In this document: positions 42,719 through 53,417 of the stretch, one piece after another
Position numbering within the stretch: the first letter of the stretch is position 1
Layout: each line of letters starts with the position of its first letter
Program-made: the position numbers and the translations under genes
Notes under the pieces: model-generated
The model's input: only the letters and a program-made list of their open reading frames with translations
The model's database searches: none
What the model was told of the DNA's origin: nothing
Assembly (NCBI GenBank): GCA_015654925.1
Contig: JAATFX010000007.1
Location: 1-55,423, forward strand
Length of the DNA stretch: 55,423 nt
Reading direction: 5' to 3'
From: Enterobacterales bacterium
GTDB lineage: Bacteria; Pseudomonadota; Gammaproteobacteria; Enterobacterales; Enterobacteriaceae

Positions 42719-43303
42719 ATGTTTGGCTATCGCTCAGCGTCGCCTAAGGTGCGACTGGTTACCGCCAGGCTGGTGGTGCGTTTGGTTCATGAACGCGACG
42801 CGTACCTACTGGCTGAGTATTATGCCGCCAACCGGGGCTACCTGAAGCCCTGGGAACCGGTTCGTGATGAAAGCCACTGCTTCCCTTCGGGCTGGCAGGC
42901 CCGACTGGGCCTGATTACCGAAATGCACCGGCAGGGTACCGCTTACTATTTTATCCTGCTCGATCCGGAGGAAAAAGAGGTGTACGGCGTGGCCAACTTC
43001 AGCAATGTGCTGCGTGGGTCGTTTTATGCCTGCTTTCTCGGTTATTCGCTGGGTGAAAAATGGCAGGGCCAGGGGTTAATGTATGAAGCGCTGCTGGCCG
43101 CCATCCGGTATATGCAGCGCCATCAGCAAATGCACCGTATCATGGCCAACTATATGCCGCACAATCAGCGCAGCGGTAACCTGCTGGCGCGCCTGGGGTT
43201 CGAGCAGGAAGGCTTTGCCAAGGAGTATCTGCTGATCGACGGCCAGTGGCGCGATCATGTCCTGACGGCATTGACCTATAGCGCCTGGACGCCGGGCCGT
43301 TAA
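42719..43303 (+). CDS. rimJ: Ribosomal protein S5 N-acetyltransferase RimJ
   Basis: At 194 residues it equals E. coli RimJ. The GNAT fold is visible: [18 protein letters not shown] near residue 18, [19 protein letters not shown] (acetyl-CoA loop Q/RxxGxG/A-type) near 108, and [17 protein letters not shown] near 150. It acetylates the N terminus of S5 and helps 30S maturation. ATG 42719 has a strong GGAGG site. The next gene is mviM after 31 bases; yceH, found between them in E. coli, is missing. Confidence 0.95.
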   Translation: MFGYRSASPKVRLVTARLVVRLVHERDAYLLAEYYAANRGYLKPWEPVRDESHCFPSGWQARLGLITEMHRQGTAYYFILLDPEEKEVYGVANFSNVLRGSFYACFLGYSLGEKWQGQGLMYEALLAAIRYMQRHQQMHRIMANYMPHNQRSGNLLARLGFEQEGFAKEYLLIDGQWRDHVLTALTYSAWTPGR

Positions 43304-43334
43304 ATATCTTGCTTGAAAGCTTGCCGGAGAGAGT

Positions 43335-44285
43335 ATGACCTTACGCATCGGGATCGTGGGACTGGGCGGTATCGCGCAAAAAGTCTATTTGCCGTTATTG
43401 TGCCAAATGGAAAACTGGCAGGTGGTCGGCGCCTTTTCACCCAATCAACAAAAAGCGCATGCCATATGCGCCGGCTATCGCATCGAATGCTTCTCCAGCC
43501 TGGACGCATTGGCGCAGCGGTGCGACGCGGCGTTTGTGCATACCAGCACCGCCACCCATTTCGCGGTGGTGGGGCAATTGCTGGCGCGCGGCTTACATGT
43601 CTATGTGGACAAACCCCTGGCGCAGACGCTGGAGCAGGCGGAGCAACTGGTCGCCCTGGCGGCCCATAAGCAACGGGCTTTGATGGTGGGGTTCAACCGG
43701 CGTTTTGCCCCGCTGTATCTGCGCTTGAAACAATCCTTGCGCCAGCCGGCCTCGATCCGGATGGATAAACACCGCGCCGACAGCGTAGGCCCTCAGGATA
43801 TGCGCTTCACGCTGCTTGATGATTATCTGCACGTGGTGGACACCGCGCTGTGGCTGGCGGACGGCGAGCGTGCCGGCGGCGGGGCGGCAACCCTGGACGG
43901 CCCCGATCGGCCCGGCGGCCCGGTCCTGGAGAGCGGGGTGCTGCAAAGCAACCCGGCGGGCCAACTGCTGTATGCCGAGCATCATTTCAACCATCGGGGT
44001 TGTCTGGTTACCACCAGTATGCACCGCCAGGCGGGCAGCCAGTGCGAAACCGTCGGCGCGGTGGACGCGGGGGCGATGTATCGCATCGAAGAGATGCGCG
44101 TATGGCGCAGCGAAAGCCAGGGCGTTATCAGCGAATTACCGGTGCCCGCCTGGCAGACCATCCTGGTCCAGCGGGGGTTTACCGGCGCGGTACGGCATTT
44201 TATCGATGCGGTAAGCAACCAAACCCCGCCGGCCATCAGCGGCGACCAGGCGTTGCTTGCCCAGGCGTGGGTGGCGCGTTTATAA
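43335..44285 (+). CDS. mviM: Gfo/Idh/MocA-family oxidoreductase MviM (YceM)
   Basis: This 316-residue protein has an N-terminal Rossmann fold (IGIVGLGGIAQKVYLPLL) and the family's VDKPLAQTLEQAEQLV motif with the conserved Lys near residue 92. It matches YceM/MviM (about 307 aa), which in enterics precedes murJ/mviN. Substrate is unknown. Here it no longer touches murJ because the glucan synthase gene lies between them. Confidence 0.92.
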   Translation: MTLRIGIVGLGGIAQKVYLPLLCQMENWQVVGAFSPNQQKAHAICAGYRIECFSSLDALAQRCDAAFVHTSTATHFAVVGQLLARGLHVYVDKPLAQTLEQAEQLVALAAHKQRALMVGFNRRFAPLYLRLKQSLRQPASIRMDKHRADSVGPQDMRFTLLDDYLHVVDTALWLADGERAGGGAATLDGPDRPGGPVLESGVLQSNPAGQLLYAEHHFNHRGCLVTTSMHRQAGSQCETVGAVDAGAMYRIEEMRVWRSESQGVISELPVPAWQTILVQRGFTGAVRHFIDAVSNQTPPAISGDQALLAQAWVARL

Positions 44286-44751
44286 CTTCACAGCCTCATT
44301 TTTCCCCTCGAGACCTGGTTTGCTTTGATTTAATGACTCACTAAGCAACTTGATATCATCGCATTGGCGAAAATCAGGGTTATGGTCCATATTCAGAGTA
44401 CCCGATATGCACGCGCCGCCTGGCGGCGCGATCAGGGGCGGTTTATTGCCCCCATGCGGATGCTTGCATTTCTTTTTTGCCGTTAAGGCATTCCTTACTC
44501 AGGCATGGTTAATCACATGCGCGGCACCACGCGCGGTGCCTCTTACCAGGGTGATGTCGCCGCACATGACGGCGACGAATGGCTTTGTCCGAATGTGCTC
44601 CGCTATCGAGCGGCGAGCGCCGCTGGCGCGGCGGCGAGAACCGCCGCGGGATGGCGGGGGACGGTCATTGCATTGAATCCATAATACGGCATGTTGCACG
44701 TATATTATTATTGGTTATGCCCGTGGCAAGAAGCCGCGGGTCGAGGCTGCT
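44286..44751 (+). other. Structured region upstream of the glucan synthase
   Basis: No gene. Three GC hairpins are packed here: CGCGCC/GGCGCG at 44412-44430, GGCACC/GGTGCC at 44523-44540, and GTCGCCG/CGGCGAC at 44556-44576. They may form the leader of the glucan synthase mRNA or mark the boundary of inserted DNA. I could not fix a promoter. Confidence 0.5.
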
Positions 44752-47700
44752 ATGAAAAATTTATTGGCTGGGATATTTCGTTTCCGCGAGGCCTCGTCAC
44801 CGTGGAATGACACTTCTCCCGTCAGAAGAGAATTGTTCGGCGTCGAACGGCTGGAACAACATGCACAAACCCTGGCGATGGCACAGACGGTTACCGCTAA
44901 CCCCCCCTCCGTATCGTCGCTGCGCCTGCGGCTCAATGATAACGCCGCGGTACTGCTGGCGGCTTACCGGGCCAGCGCCCAAGAGCTGGAAAAGGGACGC
45001 ACCGTGGTGCCCGCCGCCGAATGGCTGCTGGATAACTACCATTTAGTCGAAGCGCAGATCCGCGAAATCCGCGAAGATTTACCGCCGAGTTTCTACCGCC
45101 TGTTGCCCAAACTGGCAGAGGGTCCTTTTGCCGGTTACCCGCGCGTCTTCGGCCTGGCCTGGGCATTTATCGCCCATACCGATAGCCATTTCGACCCGGA
45201 AAATCTCAAGCGTTTTATTAATGCCTACCAACGGGTGCAGCCGCTCACCATCGGCGAACTCTGGGCGGTGGCCATTACCCTGCGTATTGTGCTCATCGAA
45301 AATCTGCGGCGCCTGGCGGATCAAATCGGCGAGGGACGTAAAGCCCGCCAGAATGCCGAGGAATTGGCCAACCGGCTGTTGGCCAAGGGTAATGCGCAGG
45401 CGGCGATGGAAGCGGCGCACCTTTCCCGCTATACCACGCCGCTTAATGAGCATTTCGCCGCGCAGTTGGCCAAGCGTCTGCGCAATCAGGACCCTCGCAC
45501 CACGCCCGCGGTGGCCTGGCTGGAAGAGCGCTTGAATCAGCAGGACAGCTCCATCGAGCTGATTGTGCAAAACGCCCAGCAACGGTTGGGCGCCTCCAAC
45601 GTGACGGTGCGCAATATCATCACCAGCATGCGCCTGATTTCCGATATTGATTGGGCCACCTTATTTGAAAGCGTAAGCCTGGTGGACGACCGTTTACGCC
45701 AGTACAGCGCGTTTGACGAAATGAACTTCACAACCCGCAACCTGTATCGCAGCGCCATTGAACAATTGGCCAGGGGGTCGAGCTGGAGCGAATTGGAGAT
45801 AGCTTCGCGGGTGCTGGAAGTGGCCCGCGACGCGGCGGCCGGCCAGACCGATCCTCTCGAAGCGGCCCGACTGGGCGATCCCGGCTACCATCTGATTGCC
45901 GGCGGCCGTTTGGCCCTGGAACGGGTCATCGGATTTACCCCGCCCTGGCGACTGCGGCTCAACCGTTTCGCCATCGAGCCGGGCATCACCGGCTATGCCG
46001 GAGCCATCGTGGTGGTCACGCTGTTATTGGCGGCGGGGGCGGGCGCTGCTTTACATCCGTCCCTCCAGGGCTTCGGCTGGCTGACGATATTCATCCTGCT
46101 GGGGCTGCCCGTGTTCAGCGATGCCGCCAGCGCCCTGATTAACCGGCTGGTCAATTGGCGTCTCGGCGCATCGCCTCTGGCCGGCCTGGCATTAACCGAC
46201 GGGGTGCCCACCGCATTGCGCACCATGATCGTGGTGCCGGTGCTGCTCACCGACGAGCGGGATATCAATGAACAAATCGAACGGCTGGAAGTGCATTACC
46301 TGGCCAGCAGTACGGGAGATTTAACCTTCGCCCTGCTGTCCGATAGTTTGGATGCGCAGCAGGAAACCCTGCCCGGCGACGCGGCGCTGCTGGCCTGCGC
46401 TCAGGAGGGCGTAGCCCAGTTGAACCAGCGCCACGGTCCCGGCCCGGCGGGCGCGCGGTTTTTGCTGCTGCATCGCCGCCGTTTGTTTAATGAGCGCGAA
46501 TCTTGCTGGATGGGCTGGGAGCGCAAACGCGGCAAGCTGCATGAACTTAATCTGCTGCTGCGCGGCGCCACGGATACCAGCTTTATCCCGGGCAGCCACG
46601 TACCGCAAGGGGTGCGCTATGTCATCACCCTGGATGCGGATACCCGGCTGCCGCGTGAAACCGCGTTGCTGCTTGTGGGTAAAATGGCCCATCCCCTCAA
46701 CCGGCCGAAATTCGACCCGCAGCGCAAACGTATCGTCAGCGGCTACGGCATTTTGCAGCCGCGCATTACCCCCTCGCTGCCCCTGGGCAATGAAGGTTCC
46801 GTTTATCAGCGGGTCTTCTCGGGGCCGGGCGGCATGGACCCGTATGCGTCCGCGGTATCCGATGTCTATCAGGATCTGTTTGGTGAAGGTTCGTATACCG
46901 GCAAGGGTATTTACGATGTGGATGCGTTTGACGCCGCCCTGGACGGGCGAATTCCTGAAAATACGTTACTTAGCCACGATTTGTTCGAAGGTATTTATGC
47001 CCGCGCCGGCCTGGCGTCCGACGTGGAGCTGGTGGAGGATTCCCCGGCCCGTTACGACGTGGTGGCGAAAAGACAGCATCGCTGGACGCGCGGCGATTGG
47101 CAACTGTTGCCCTGGATCGTCAACGGCCGCGGCGGGTTAAGCCCGGTGCCGCCCGTCGGCCGCTGGAAAATGATCGATAACCTGCGGCGCTCGCTGCTGG
47201 CGCCGTTTAGCCTGGTCGCCCTGGGGTGGAGCTGGTTATTGCCTCAACCGCTGGCGATCTTGGCGACGGTGATGATTATCGCCGCCATCGCCGTGCCGTC
47301 TTTATTGCCCATCGCCTGCGATTTATTGCCGCGCCGCCGCCGTGTCCCGCTGCGCAAGCATTTGCGCAATGTCGCCATCGATTTGCGTTATGCGCTGTTG
47401 CGCATCCTGATGCAAGTGGTGTTTTTAGCCGACAATGCCTGGCGCATGCTCGATGCTATCGTCCGGTCATTATCCCGGGTATTTTTCAGCCGCCGCAAAC
47501 TGCTGGAATGGACCACGTCGGCCCAGACCGGCGGCAGTCCGCGCTTAAACCTGCTCGGCTTCTACCGGCAAATGATCGGCGGCATCGTCCTGGGACTGGC
47601 GATGTGCGCGGTAATCGCCTTTCTCGCGCCCTGGAGTTGGCCGACCATCGCTATTTTTGCGCTGTTATGGCTGCTGTCGCCATTGATGGCCCTCTGGGCC

Positions 47701-50700
47701 AGCCGCGCGCCGGTCATCGCCCCGCAGGCCGTCCTGGCCCCGGCGGACGCCCAGTCGCTGCGTCTTACCGCGCGGCGCACCTGGCGCTTTTTTGAAACCT
47801 TTGTCACCCCGGTGGACAATATGCTGCCGCCGGATAATTTCCAGGAAGAACCGCGGCCGATCGTGGCCCACCGGACTTCACCCACCAATATCGGGCTGTA
47901 TCTTCTGTCCACCGTGGCGGCGCGCGATTTTGGCTGGACCGGCACCCACGACAGTCTGCGGCGCCTTGAAGCGACCTTTGAGTCGCTGGATAAATTACAG
48001 CGCTATCGCGGTCATTTCTTTAACTGGTATGAAACCCGCAATCTGGAAGCCCTGGCCCCGGCCTATGTCTCCTCGGTGGACAGCGGCAATCTGGCCGGCC
48101 ACCTGATCGTATTGGCCAACGCCTGCGAAGAATGGCGGGACGTCGCCGTGGCGCCGGGCTGGCGGGATGGGGCGCGGGATCATCTGCTGCTGATCCGCCG
48201 GGCATTAAAGAAATCCCCCGATCTGGCCGAGCTGCCGCTGGGCGTATTGCTTGATGAAATCGCCCGCCAGCTTGAACTATCGCCGCCGGATGACGGACTG
48301 CTGCCTGACCTGGCCGCGCTCACCGAAGAGGCGCATGGACTGGTCTACGATCGGGACATAGACGCGGACGAAAAGCCGGAACCGGCCCTGCTATTTTGGC
48401 TGGAAGCGCTGAAAAACGGCCTTGCCGGCCATAATGAGGATCGGCTGTTGGCGTTGTCGGAGCCGGCGGTAATGAACCTGCGCCTGCAATCCCTGGCGGA
48501 TCGCGCCCGCGCCCTGGCGCTGGGCATGGATTTCCGTTTTTTGGTGGACGATGAACGCAAGTTGCTGTCGATTGGCTACTCTTTTACCGATAATCAGCTC
48601 GACAGCAGTTGCTATGATTTATTGGCTTCGGAAGCCCGCCTGGCCAGCCTGTTCGCCATCGCCAAAGGGGATATCCCCACCCGGCACTGGTTTCGCCTGA
48701 GCCGCGCGGCTATCCAATCCGGTAAAGGGGCGGCGTTGATTTCGTGGTCGGGATCGATGTTTGAATATCTGATGCCGTCGCTGGTGATGCGCGCGGCGGC
48801 CGGTACGCTGCTGGAACAAACCAACCGGGTGGTGGTGGCGCATCAGCAGGCTTATGGCCAGGCCCTCAAGATTCCCTGGGGTGTTTCCGAGTCCGCCTAT
48901 AACGCCCGCGATTTGGATTTTACCTATCAATACTCCAACTTCGGCGTGCCGGGGCTGGGGTTGCAGCGCGGCCTGGCGCAAAACCAAGTGATCGCCCCGT
49001 ACGCCACCGCCCTGGCCTCCATGGTGGACGGCCGCGGCGCCATGCTCAATTACCGCCGGCTGGCGGAGATGGGCGCGCGCGGGGAGTATGGCTTTTATGA
49101 AGCGCTGGACTTCACGGCCGCCCGGCTGCCTGAGAACCAGAAAGTGGCCATTGTGCGCAGCTATATGGCCCACCACCAGGGCATGACGATAGTTGCGCTG
49201 GACAACACCCTGCTGGGGGGAGTCATGCGCGCGCGGTTCCATCGCGAACCGATGATCCAAGCCAGCGAACTGTTATTACAGGAACGGATGCCGCGCGAAG
49301 TGGCGTTGACCAAACCCCATGCGGAAGAAGTCAAAAAAGCCGTGGTCAAATCCGCTCAGGAGTATGTCATGCAGCGCCGCTTCTCCGCGCTGCCGGCCGG
49401 CGCGCCGGTCACGCATCTGGTGTCCAACGGCCGCTATGCGGTAATGCTCACCGTGGCCGGCGGCGGTTATAGCCGTTGGGGCAATATCGCCATCACCCGC
49501 TGGCGCGAAGATGTCACCCGCGACGACAGCCGCTCTTTTATCCGCTTTCGCGATCTGCGCAGCGGCAAGGTATGGTCGGCCGGCCTGCAGTTGCAGGGAA
49601 TGACCACCCAAAGCGAGCGGCGCATCCGCGCCTTGAAAGGCAAATCCTTTAACCAGGTGATTTTCAGCGAAGACGATGCCACCTTTATCCATCACGACCG
49701 CACCCTGACCACCACGCTTAATGTGCTGGTGTCCGGCGAGGATGACGGCGAAGTCAGGCGCGTGATGTTAACCAACAGCGGCCGCCGTACCCGCGAAGTG
49801 GAATTGACATCGTATTCGGAAATCGTGCTGGCGCCGGACAATACCGATATTGCCCACCCGGCGTTTGCCAAAATGTTCGTGCAGACCCATTATCTGCCGG
49901 AATTTACCGCCCTGGTGGCCACCCGCCGCACCCGCACTCCGCAGGAACCCCACGTTTGGGCGGCGCATTTGGCCATCGTGGAAGGGGAGAGCCTGAGCGA
50001 TCCGCAGTATGAAACCGACCGGGCGCGGTTTATCGGCCAGGGAAGTTCGCCGACCTTCGGCGATGCCATCCTCGGCCGGGAACCGTTGTCCAATACCGTC
50101 GGCACGGTGCTTGATCCCATTTTCTCCCTGCGCCGCCAGGTGCGTATTCCGTCCGGCAGCTCGGTGCGCGTGACCTTCTGGACGCTGGTGGCCTCCACCG
50201 AAGAGGAGTTGATGGCGCTGATTGACAAGCACCACGACCGCAGCGCCTATAAACGGGCCAAGACCCTGGCCTGGACCCAGGCGCAGGTCCAACTGCGCCA
50301 TCTGGATATCAATGCCGAGGAAGCCGCCGACTTCCAGCGCCTGGCGGCGCCGCTGCTCTATGCCGACTCGCGTTTCCGTGCGCCTTCCGACACCATCATT
50401 CGCGGTTCCGGCATTCAATCCGCCCTGTGGTCGTTGTCGATTTCGGGCGATCTGCCCATCGTGCTGCTGCGTATCGACGATGTCCAGGATATCGCCCAGG
50501 TGAAACAACTGCTGCGCGCCCATGAATATTGGCAAATGAAGCTGCTCAGCGTCGATTTGGTGATTATCAACGAGCACTCCTCGTCCTATCTACAAGACTT
50601 GCAAATCGCCATTGAAACCGCGGTACGCAGCAGCCAGTCCCATCCCCGCTATGCCGGCGACGCCAGGCGCGGCAATGTTTATACGCTGCGCGCGGATTTG

Positions 50701-53274
50701 ATGAGCCAGGAAGCGCGGATGCTATTGCAGTCCATAGCCCGGCTGGCGTTGCTGGCGCGGCGCGGTCCTATCGGCAGCCAATTGGCCTCCCTGGAACTGC
50801 CGCCGGTGACCCTGTTGCCGCAGAGAAAATTGCATTTGCCGGCGCCCGGCCCGCTGCCCGTGCCCGCCGATTTGGCGTTTTTTAACGGCACCGGCGGGTT
50901 TGCCCGGCACGGACGGGAATATGTGGTGGTAATGGATGGGCAAACCCGTCCGCCCGCGCCCTGGATCAATGTGATCGCCAATCCCGATTTCGGCTTCCAG
51001 GTGTCGGCCCAGGGCGGCGGCTATACCTGGGCGCAAAACAGCCGTGAGAATCAATTGACCCCCTGGCTGAACGACGCGGTCCTGGACAGCGGCGGCGAGG
51101 CGTTGTATATCCGCAACGAAACCACCGGTGAATTATGGAGCCCCACCGCCCACCCCATCAATGACGGCGGCCGCTATCTGGCGCGCCACGGTTTCGGGTA
51201 TTCCCGTTTCGAGCATAACACCCTCGATTGCGCGGCGGAGCTGTTGCAATATGTGCCGTTGGACGATGCCATCAAGATTTCCCGGTTAACCCTGCGCAAC
51301 CTGGGCAATCAGACGCTGCATCTGTCCGTTTCCGCCTATGTGGAATGGGTGCTGGGCACCTCGCGCAGCGCATCGGGGCCGTTTCTTATCAGCGGCCAGG
51401 AAGAAAATACCGGCGCCATATTGGTGCGCAACTCCTGGGCTACCGCCTTCCAGGGCCAGGTGGCGTTCGCCGATCTTGATGGACGGCAGGATTCATTTAC
51501 CGCCGATCGCACCGAATTCCTCGGCCGCAACGGCGCCATGCAAGCGCCCGCCGCTTTGGTGAACGGCAGCCGCCTCAGCGGCGCCAGCGGGGCGGGTTTT
51601 GATCCTTGCACGGTATTGCAGACCCATATCGAAATAGGCGTAAATCAAAGCGTTGAAGTGGTGTGGTTTATCGGCCAGAGCGACTCGGCGCAAAGTGCCC
51701 GGTTACTGATTGAAAACTACCGCGCCGCCGATCTGGATGCGGTATTGGCCCAGGTTACCGAACATTGGCAACGGCGATTGGGCGCGATACAAGTGACCAC
51801 GCCCGATCCGGCCATGGATATCATGCTTAACGGCTGGCTGCTGTATCAGACCCAGGCCTGCCGCATCCAGGCCCGCTCCGGTTTCTATCAGGCCAGCGGC
51901 GCCTATGGCTTCCGCGATCAGTTGCAGGACGGTATGGCGCTGACCTTCGCCCAGCCGGAGCAAACCCGCGGCCATTTACTGCGCGCCGCGGGCCGCCAGT
52001 TTATCGAAGGCGATGTGCAGCATTGGTGGCTGCCTCACTCGGGCCAGGGAGTGCGTACCCGCATTTCCGATGATCGGGTGTGGTTGTCCTACGCCGTGGC
52101 CACTTACATCGCCTGCAGCCGGGATGAAGCGGTGCTCGACGAAGTGCTGCCCTATCTGGAAGGGCCGCGTCTGGCGCCTGGCGAGCACGACGCCTTTTTC
52201 CAGCCCATGGTGGCCGCCGAAAGCGCGACGCTGTACCAGCACTGCGTGCAGGCGATGGAACAGTGCCTGACCCTGACCGGGGAACACGGTTTGCCGCTAA
52301 TGGGAACCGGCGACTGGAATGACGGCATGAACCGGGTGGGAGAGGGCGGCAAGGGCGAAAGCGTTTGGCTTGGCTGGCTGCTGATTCGCACCATTGCGCT
52401 GTTTGCTCCCTGGGTCGGCGCCCGGGAACCCGAGCGGGCGGCGCGCTGGCAGGCCCATGCGCAATCCGTGCGCCAGGCCATCGAGCAAGACGCCTGGGAC
52501 GGCGAATGGTATCGCCGGGCTACCTTTGACGACGGCACCTGGCTCGGCAGCAAAGATAACGACGAATGCCGCATAGACTCCATAGCCCAATCCTGGGCCG
52601 TATTATCCGGGGCGGCCGAGCCGCAACGAGCGGCCACGGCGATGGATTCCCTCGATCGCTTATTGATCCGCCGCGAGGATAAGCTGGCGCTGCTGTTTAC
52701 CCCGCCGTTTGATCAAACCGCCCACGATCCGGGTTATATCAAAGGCTATCCGCCCGGACTGCGCGAAAATGGCGGTCAATATACCCATGCCGCCATGTGG
52801 GCGATCCTGGCGTTTGCCGGCCTGGACCAGGGGGATAAGGCCCATGAACTGTTTGCCCTGCTTAACCCGATCAATCACGCCTCGACGCCGGAACAGGTGG
52901 CGCGCTATAAGGTCGAACCCTATGTGATAGCCGCCGATGTCTACTCCGTCGCGCCTCATGTCGGGCGTGGCGGCTGGACCTGGTATACCGGCTCCGCGGG
53001 CTGGATGTACCGCGCCGGCGTTGAAGGGATTCTCGGCATCCGCCGGGAAGGGGATATCTTGATTATCGATCCTTGCCTACCGGCCGCCTGGCCGGGTTTC
53101 GACGCCGAAGTGCTGGTGCTGGATACCCGCTTTAGCATTGAGGTGACCAATAGCGGCCAGCGTCCGCGCGGGGTCAGCGAGGCGCTGCTGGACGATCGGC
53201 CGCTGGAACTGGTGGGGCATCGGGTACAAACGCCATTGGATGGCGGAACCCATCATCTGGTGCTGAAGTTATGA
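44752..53274 (+). CDS. ndvB: Cyclic beta-1,2-glucan synthase (NdvB/ChvB type)
   Basis: This 2840-residue inner-membrane enzyme matches the rhizobial NdvB/ChvB and Brucella Cgs family (about 2830-2870 aa). Such enzymes start, extend, and close cyclic beta-1,2-glucans from UDP-glucose for the periplasm. Membrane helices lie near residues 413-462, 819-860 and 940-984. The GT84 part has DADTRLP near 625 and the QHRWTRGDW motif near 773. A glucoamylase-like domain follows (YSNFGVPGLGL near 1393). Two GH94-type parts form the C-terminal half, with GTGDWNDGMN (catalytic Asp region) near 2519, the phosphorylase thought to set chain length. Start has GAGG upstream. It is intact and core-like in GC. 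Confidence 0.93.
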   Translation: MKNLLAGIFRFREASSPWNDTSPVRRELFGVERLEQHAQTLAMAQTVTANPPSVSSLRLRLNDNAAVLLAAYRASAQELEKGRTVVPAAEWLLDNYHLVEAQIREIREDLPPSFYRLLPKLAEGPFAGYPRVFGLAWAFIAHTDSHFDPENLKRFINAYQRVQPLTIGELWAVAITLRIVLIENLRRLADQIGEGRKARQNAEELANRLLAKGNAQAAMEAAHLSRYTTPLNEHFAAQLAKRLRNQDPRTTPAVAWLEERLNQQDSSIELIVQNAQQRLGASNVTVRNIITSMRLISDIDWATLFESVSLVDDRLRQYSAFDEMNFTTRNLYRSAIEQLARGSSWSELEIASRVLEVARDAAAGQTDPLEAARLGDPGYHLIAGGRLALERVIGFTPPWRLRLNRFAIEPGITGYAGAIVVVTLLLAAGAGAALHPSLQGFGWLTIFILLGLPVFSDAASALINRLVNWRLGASPLAGLALTDGVPTALRTMIVVPVLLTDERDINEQIERLEVHYLASSTGDLTFALLSDSLDAQQETLPGDAALLACAQEGVAQLNQRHGPGPAGARFLLLHRRRLFNERESCWMGWERKRGKLHELNLLLRGATDTSFIPGSHVPQGVRYVITLDADTRLPRETALLLVGKMAHPLNRPKFDPQRKRIVSGYGILQPRITPSLPLGNEGSVYQRVFSGPGGMDPYASAVSDVYQDLFGEGSYTGKGIYDVDAFDAALDGRIPENTLLSHDLFEGIYARAGLASDVELVEDSPARYDVVAKRQHRWTRGDWQLLPWIVNGRGGLSPVPPVGRWKMIDNLRRSLLAPFSLVALGWSWLLPQPLAILATVMIIAAIAVPSLLPIACDLLPRRRRVPLRKHLRNVAIDLRYALLRILMQVVFLADNAWRMLDAIVRSLSRVFFSRRKLLEWTTSAQTGGSPRLNLLGFYRQMIGGIVLGLAMCAVIAFLAPWSWPTIAIFALLWLLSPLMALWASRAPVIAPQAVLAPADAQSLRLTARRTWRFFETFVTPVDNMLPPDNFQEEPRPIVAHRTSPTNIGLYLLSTVAARDFGWTGTHDSLRRLEATFESLDKLQRYRGHFFNWYETRNLEALAPAYVSSVDSGNLAGHLIVLANACEEWRDVAVAPGWRDGARDHLLLIRRALKKSPDLAELPLGVLLDEIARQLELSPPDDGLLPDLAALTEEAHGLVYDRDIDADEKPEPALLFWLEALKNGLAGHNEDRLLALSEPAVMNLRLQSLADRARALALGMDFRFLVDDERKLLSIGYSFTDNQLDSSCYDLLASEARLASLFAIAKGDIPTRHWFRLSRAAIQSGKGAALISWSGSMFEYLMPSLVMRAAAGTLLEQTNRVVVAHQQAYGQALKIPWGVSESAYNARDLDFTYQYSNFGVPGLGLQRGLAQNQVIAPYATALASMVDGRGAMLNYRRLAEMGARGEYGFYEALDFTAARLPENQKVAIVRSYMAHHQGMTIVALDNTLLGGVMRARFHREPMIQASELLLQERMPREVALTKPHAEEVKKAVVKSAQEYVMQRRFSALPAGAPVTHLVSNGRYAVMLTVAGGGYSRWGNIAITRWREDVTRDDSRSFIRFRDLRSGKVWSAGLQLQGMTTQSERRIRALKGKSFNQVIFSEDDATFIHHDRTLTTTLNVLVSGEDDGEVRRVMLTNSGRRTREVELTSYSEIVLAPDNTDIAHPAFAKMFVQTHYLPEFTALVATRRTRTPQEPHVWAAHLAIVEGESLSDPQYETDRARFIGQGSSPTFGDAILGREPLSNTVGTVLDPIFSLRRQVRIPSGSSVRVTFWTLVASTEEELMALIDKHHDRSAYKRAKTLAWTQAQVQLRHLDINAEEAADFQRLAAPLLYADSRFRAPSDTIIRGSGIQSALWSLSISGDLPIVLLRIDDVQDIAQVKQLLRAHEYWQMKLLSVDLVIINEHSSSYLQDLQIAIETAVRSSQSHPRYAGDARRGNVYTLRADLMSQEARMLLQSIARLALLARRGPIGSQLASLELPPVTLLPQRKLHLPAPGPLPVPADLAFFNGTGGFARHGREYVVVMDGQTRPPAPWINVIANPDFGFQVSAQGGGYTWAQNSRENQLTPWLNDAVLDSGGEALYIRNETTGELWSPTAHPINDGGRYLARHGFGYSRFEHNTLDCAAELLQYVPLDDAIKISRLTLRNLGNQTLHLSVSAYVEWVLGTSRSASGPFLISGQEENTGAILVRNSWATAFQGQVAFADLDGRQDSFTADRTEFLGRNGAMQAPAALVNGSRLSGASGAGFDPCTVLQTHIEIGVNQSVEVVWFIGQSDSAQSARLLIENYRAADLDAVLAQVTEHWQRRLGAIQVTTPDPAMDIMLNGWLLYQTQACRIQARSGFYQASGAYGFRDQLQDGMALTFAQPEQTRGHLLRAAGRQFIEGDVQHWWLPHSGQGVRTRISDDRVWLSYAVATYIACSRDEAVLDEVLPYLEGPRLAPGEHDAFFQPMVAAESATLYQHCVQAMEQCLTLTGEHGLPLMGTGDWNDGMNRVGEGGKGESVWLGWLLIRTIALFAPWVGAREPERAARWQAHAQSVRQAIEQDAWDGEWYRRATFDDGTWLGSKDNDECRIDSIAQSWAVLSGAAEPQRAATAMDSLDRLLIRREDKLALLFTPPFDQTAHDPGYIKGYPPGLRENGGQYTHAAMWAILAFAGLDQGDKAHELFALLNPINHASTPEQVARYKVEPYVIAADVYSVAPHVGRGGWTWYTGSAGWMYRAGVEGILGIRREGDILIIDPCLPAAWPGFDAEVLVLDTRFSIEVTNSGQRPRGVSEALLDDRPLELVGHRVQTPLDGGTHHLVLKL

Positions 53275-53281
53275 TAGCGCT

Positions 53282-53305
53282 TACCGGGAGTAACAACTCT
53301 CGGTA
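53282..53305 (+). terminator. Hairpin after ndvB
   Basis: A 10-bp stem (TACCGGGAGT/ACTCTCGGTA, one G-T pair) with an AACA loop, right after the ndvB stop. No T-run follows, so termination may be partial. Confidence 0.45.
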
Positions 53306-53417
53306 GCGATTTCCTGAAGTCAGGGTAGACTAGGCGCACCACAAAAGGATAGGGATGTCGGCGGGGCTTGGCAATGCAACGAACCCCGACACCCGGGCGC
53401 TGTAGAAAAATAACACC

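Noticed and set aside
49768..50577. 269-codon reverse frame inside ndvB
   Set aside because: It is antisense to a conserved enzyme with the His/Gln/Arg-rich look of a GC-skew shadow frame.
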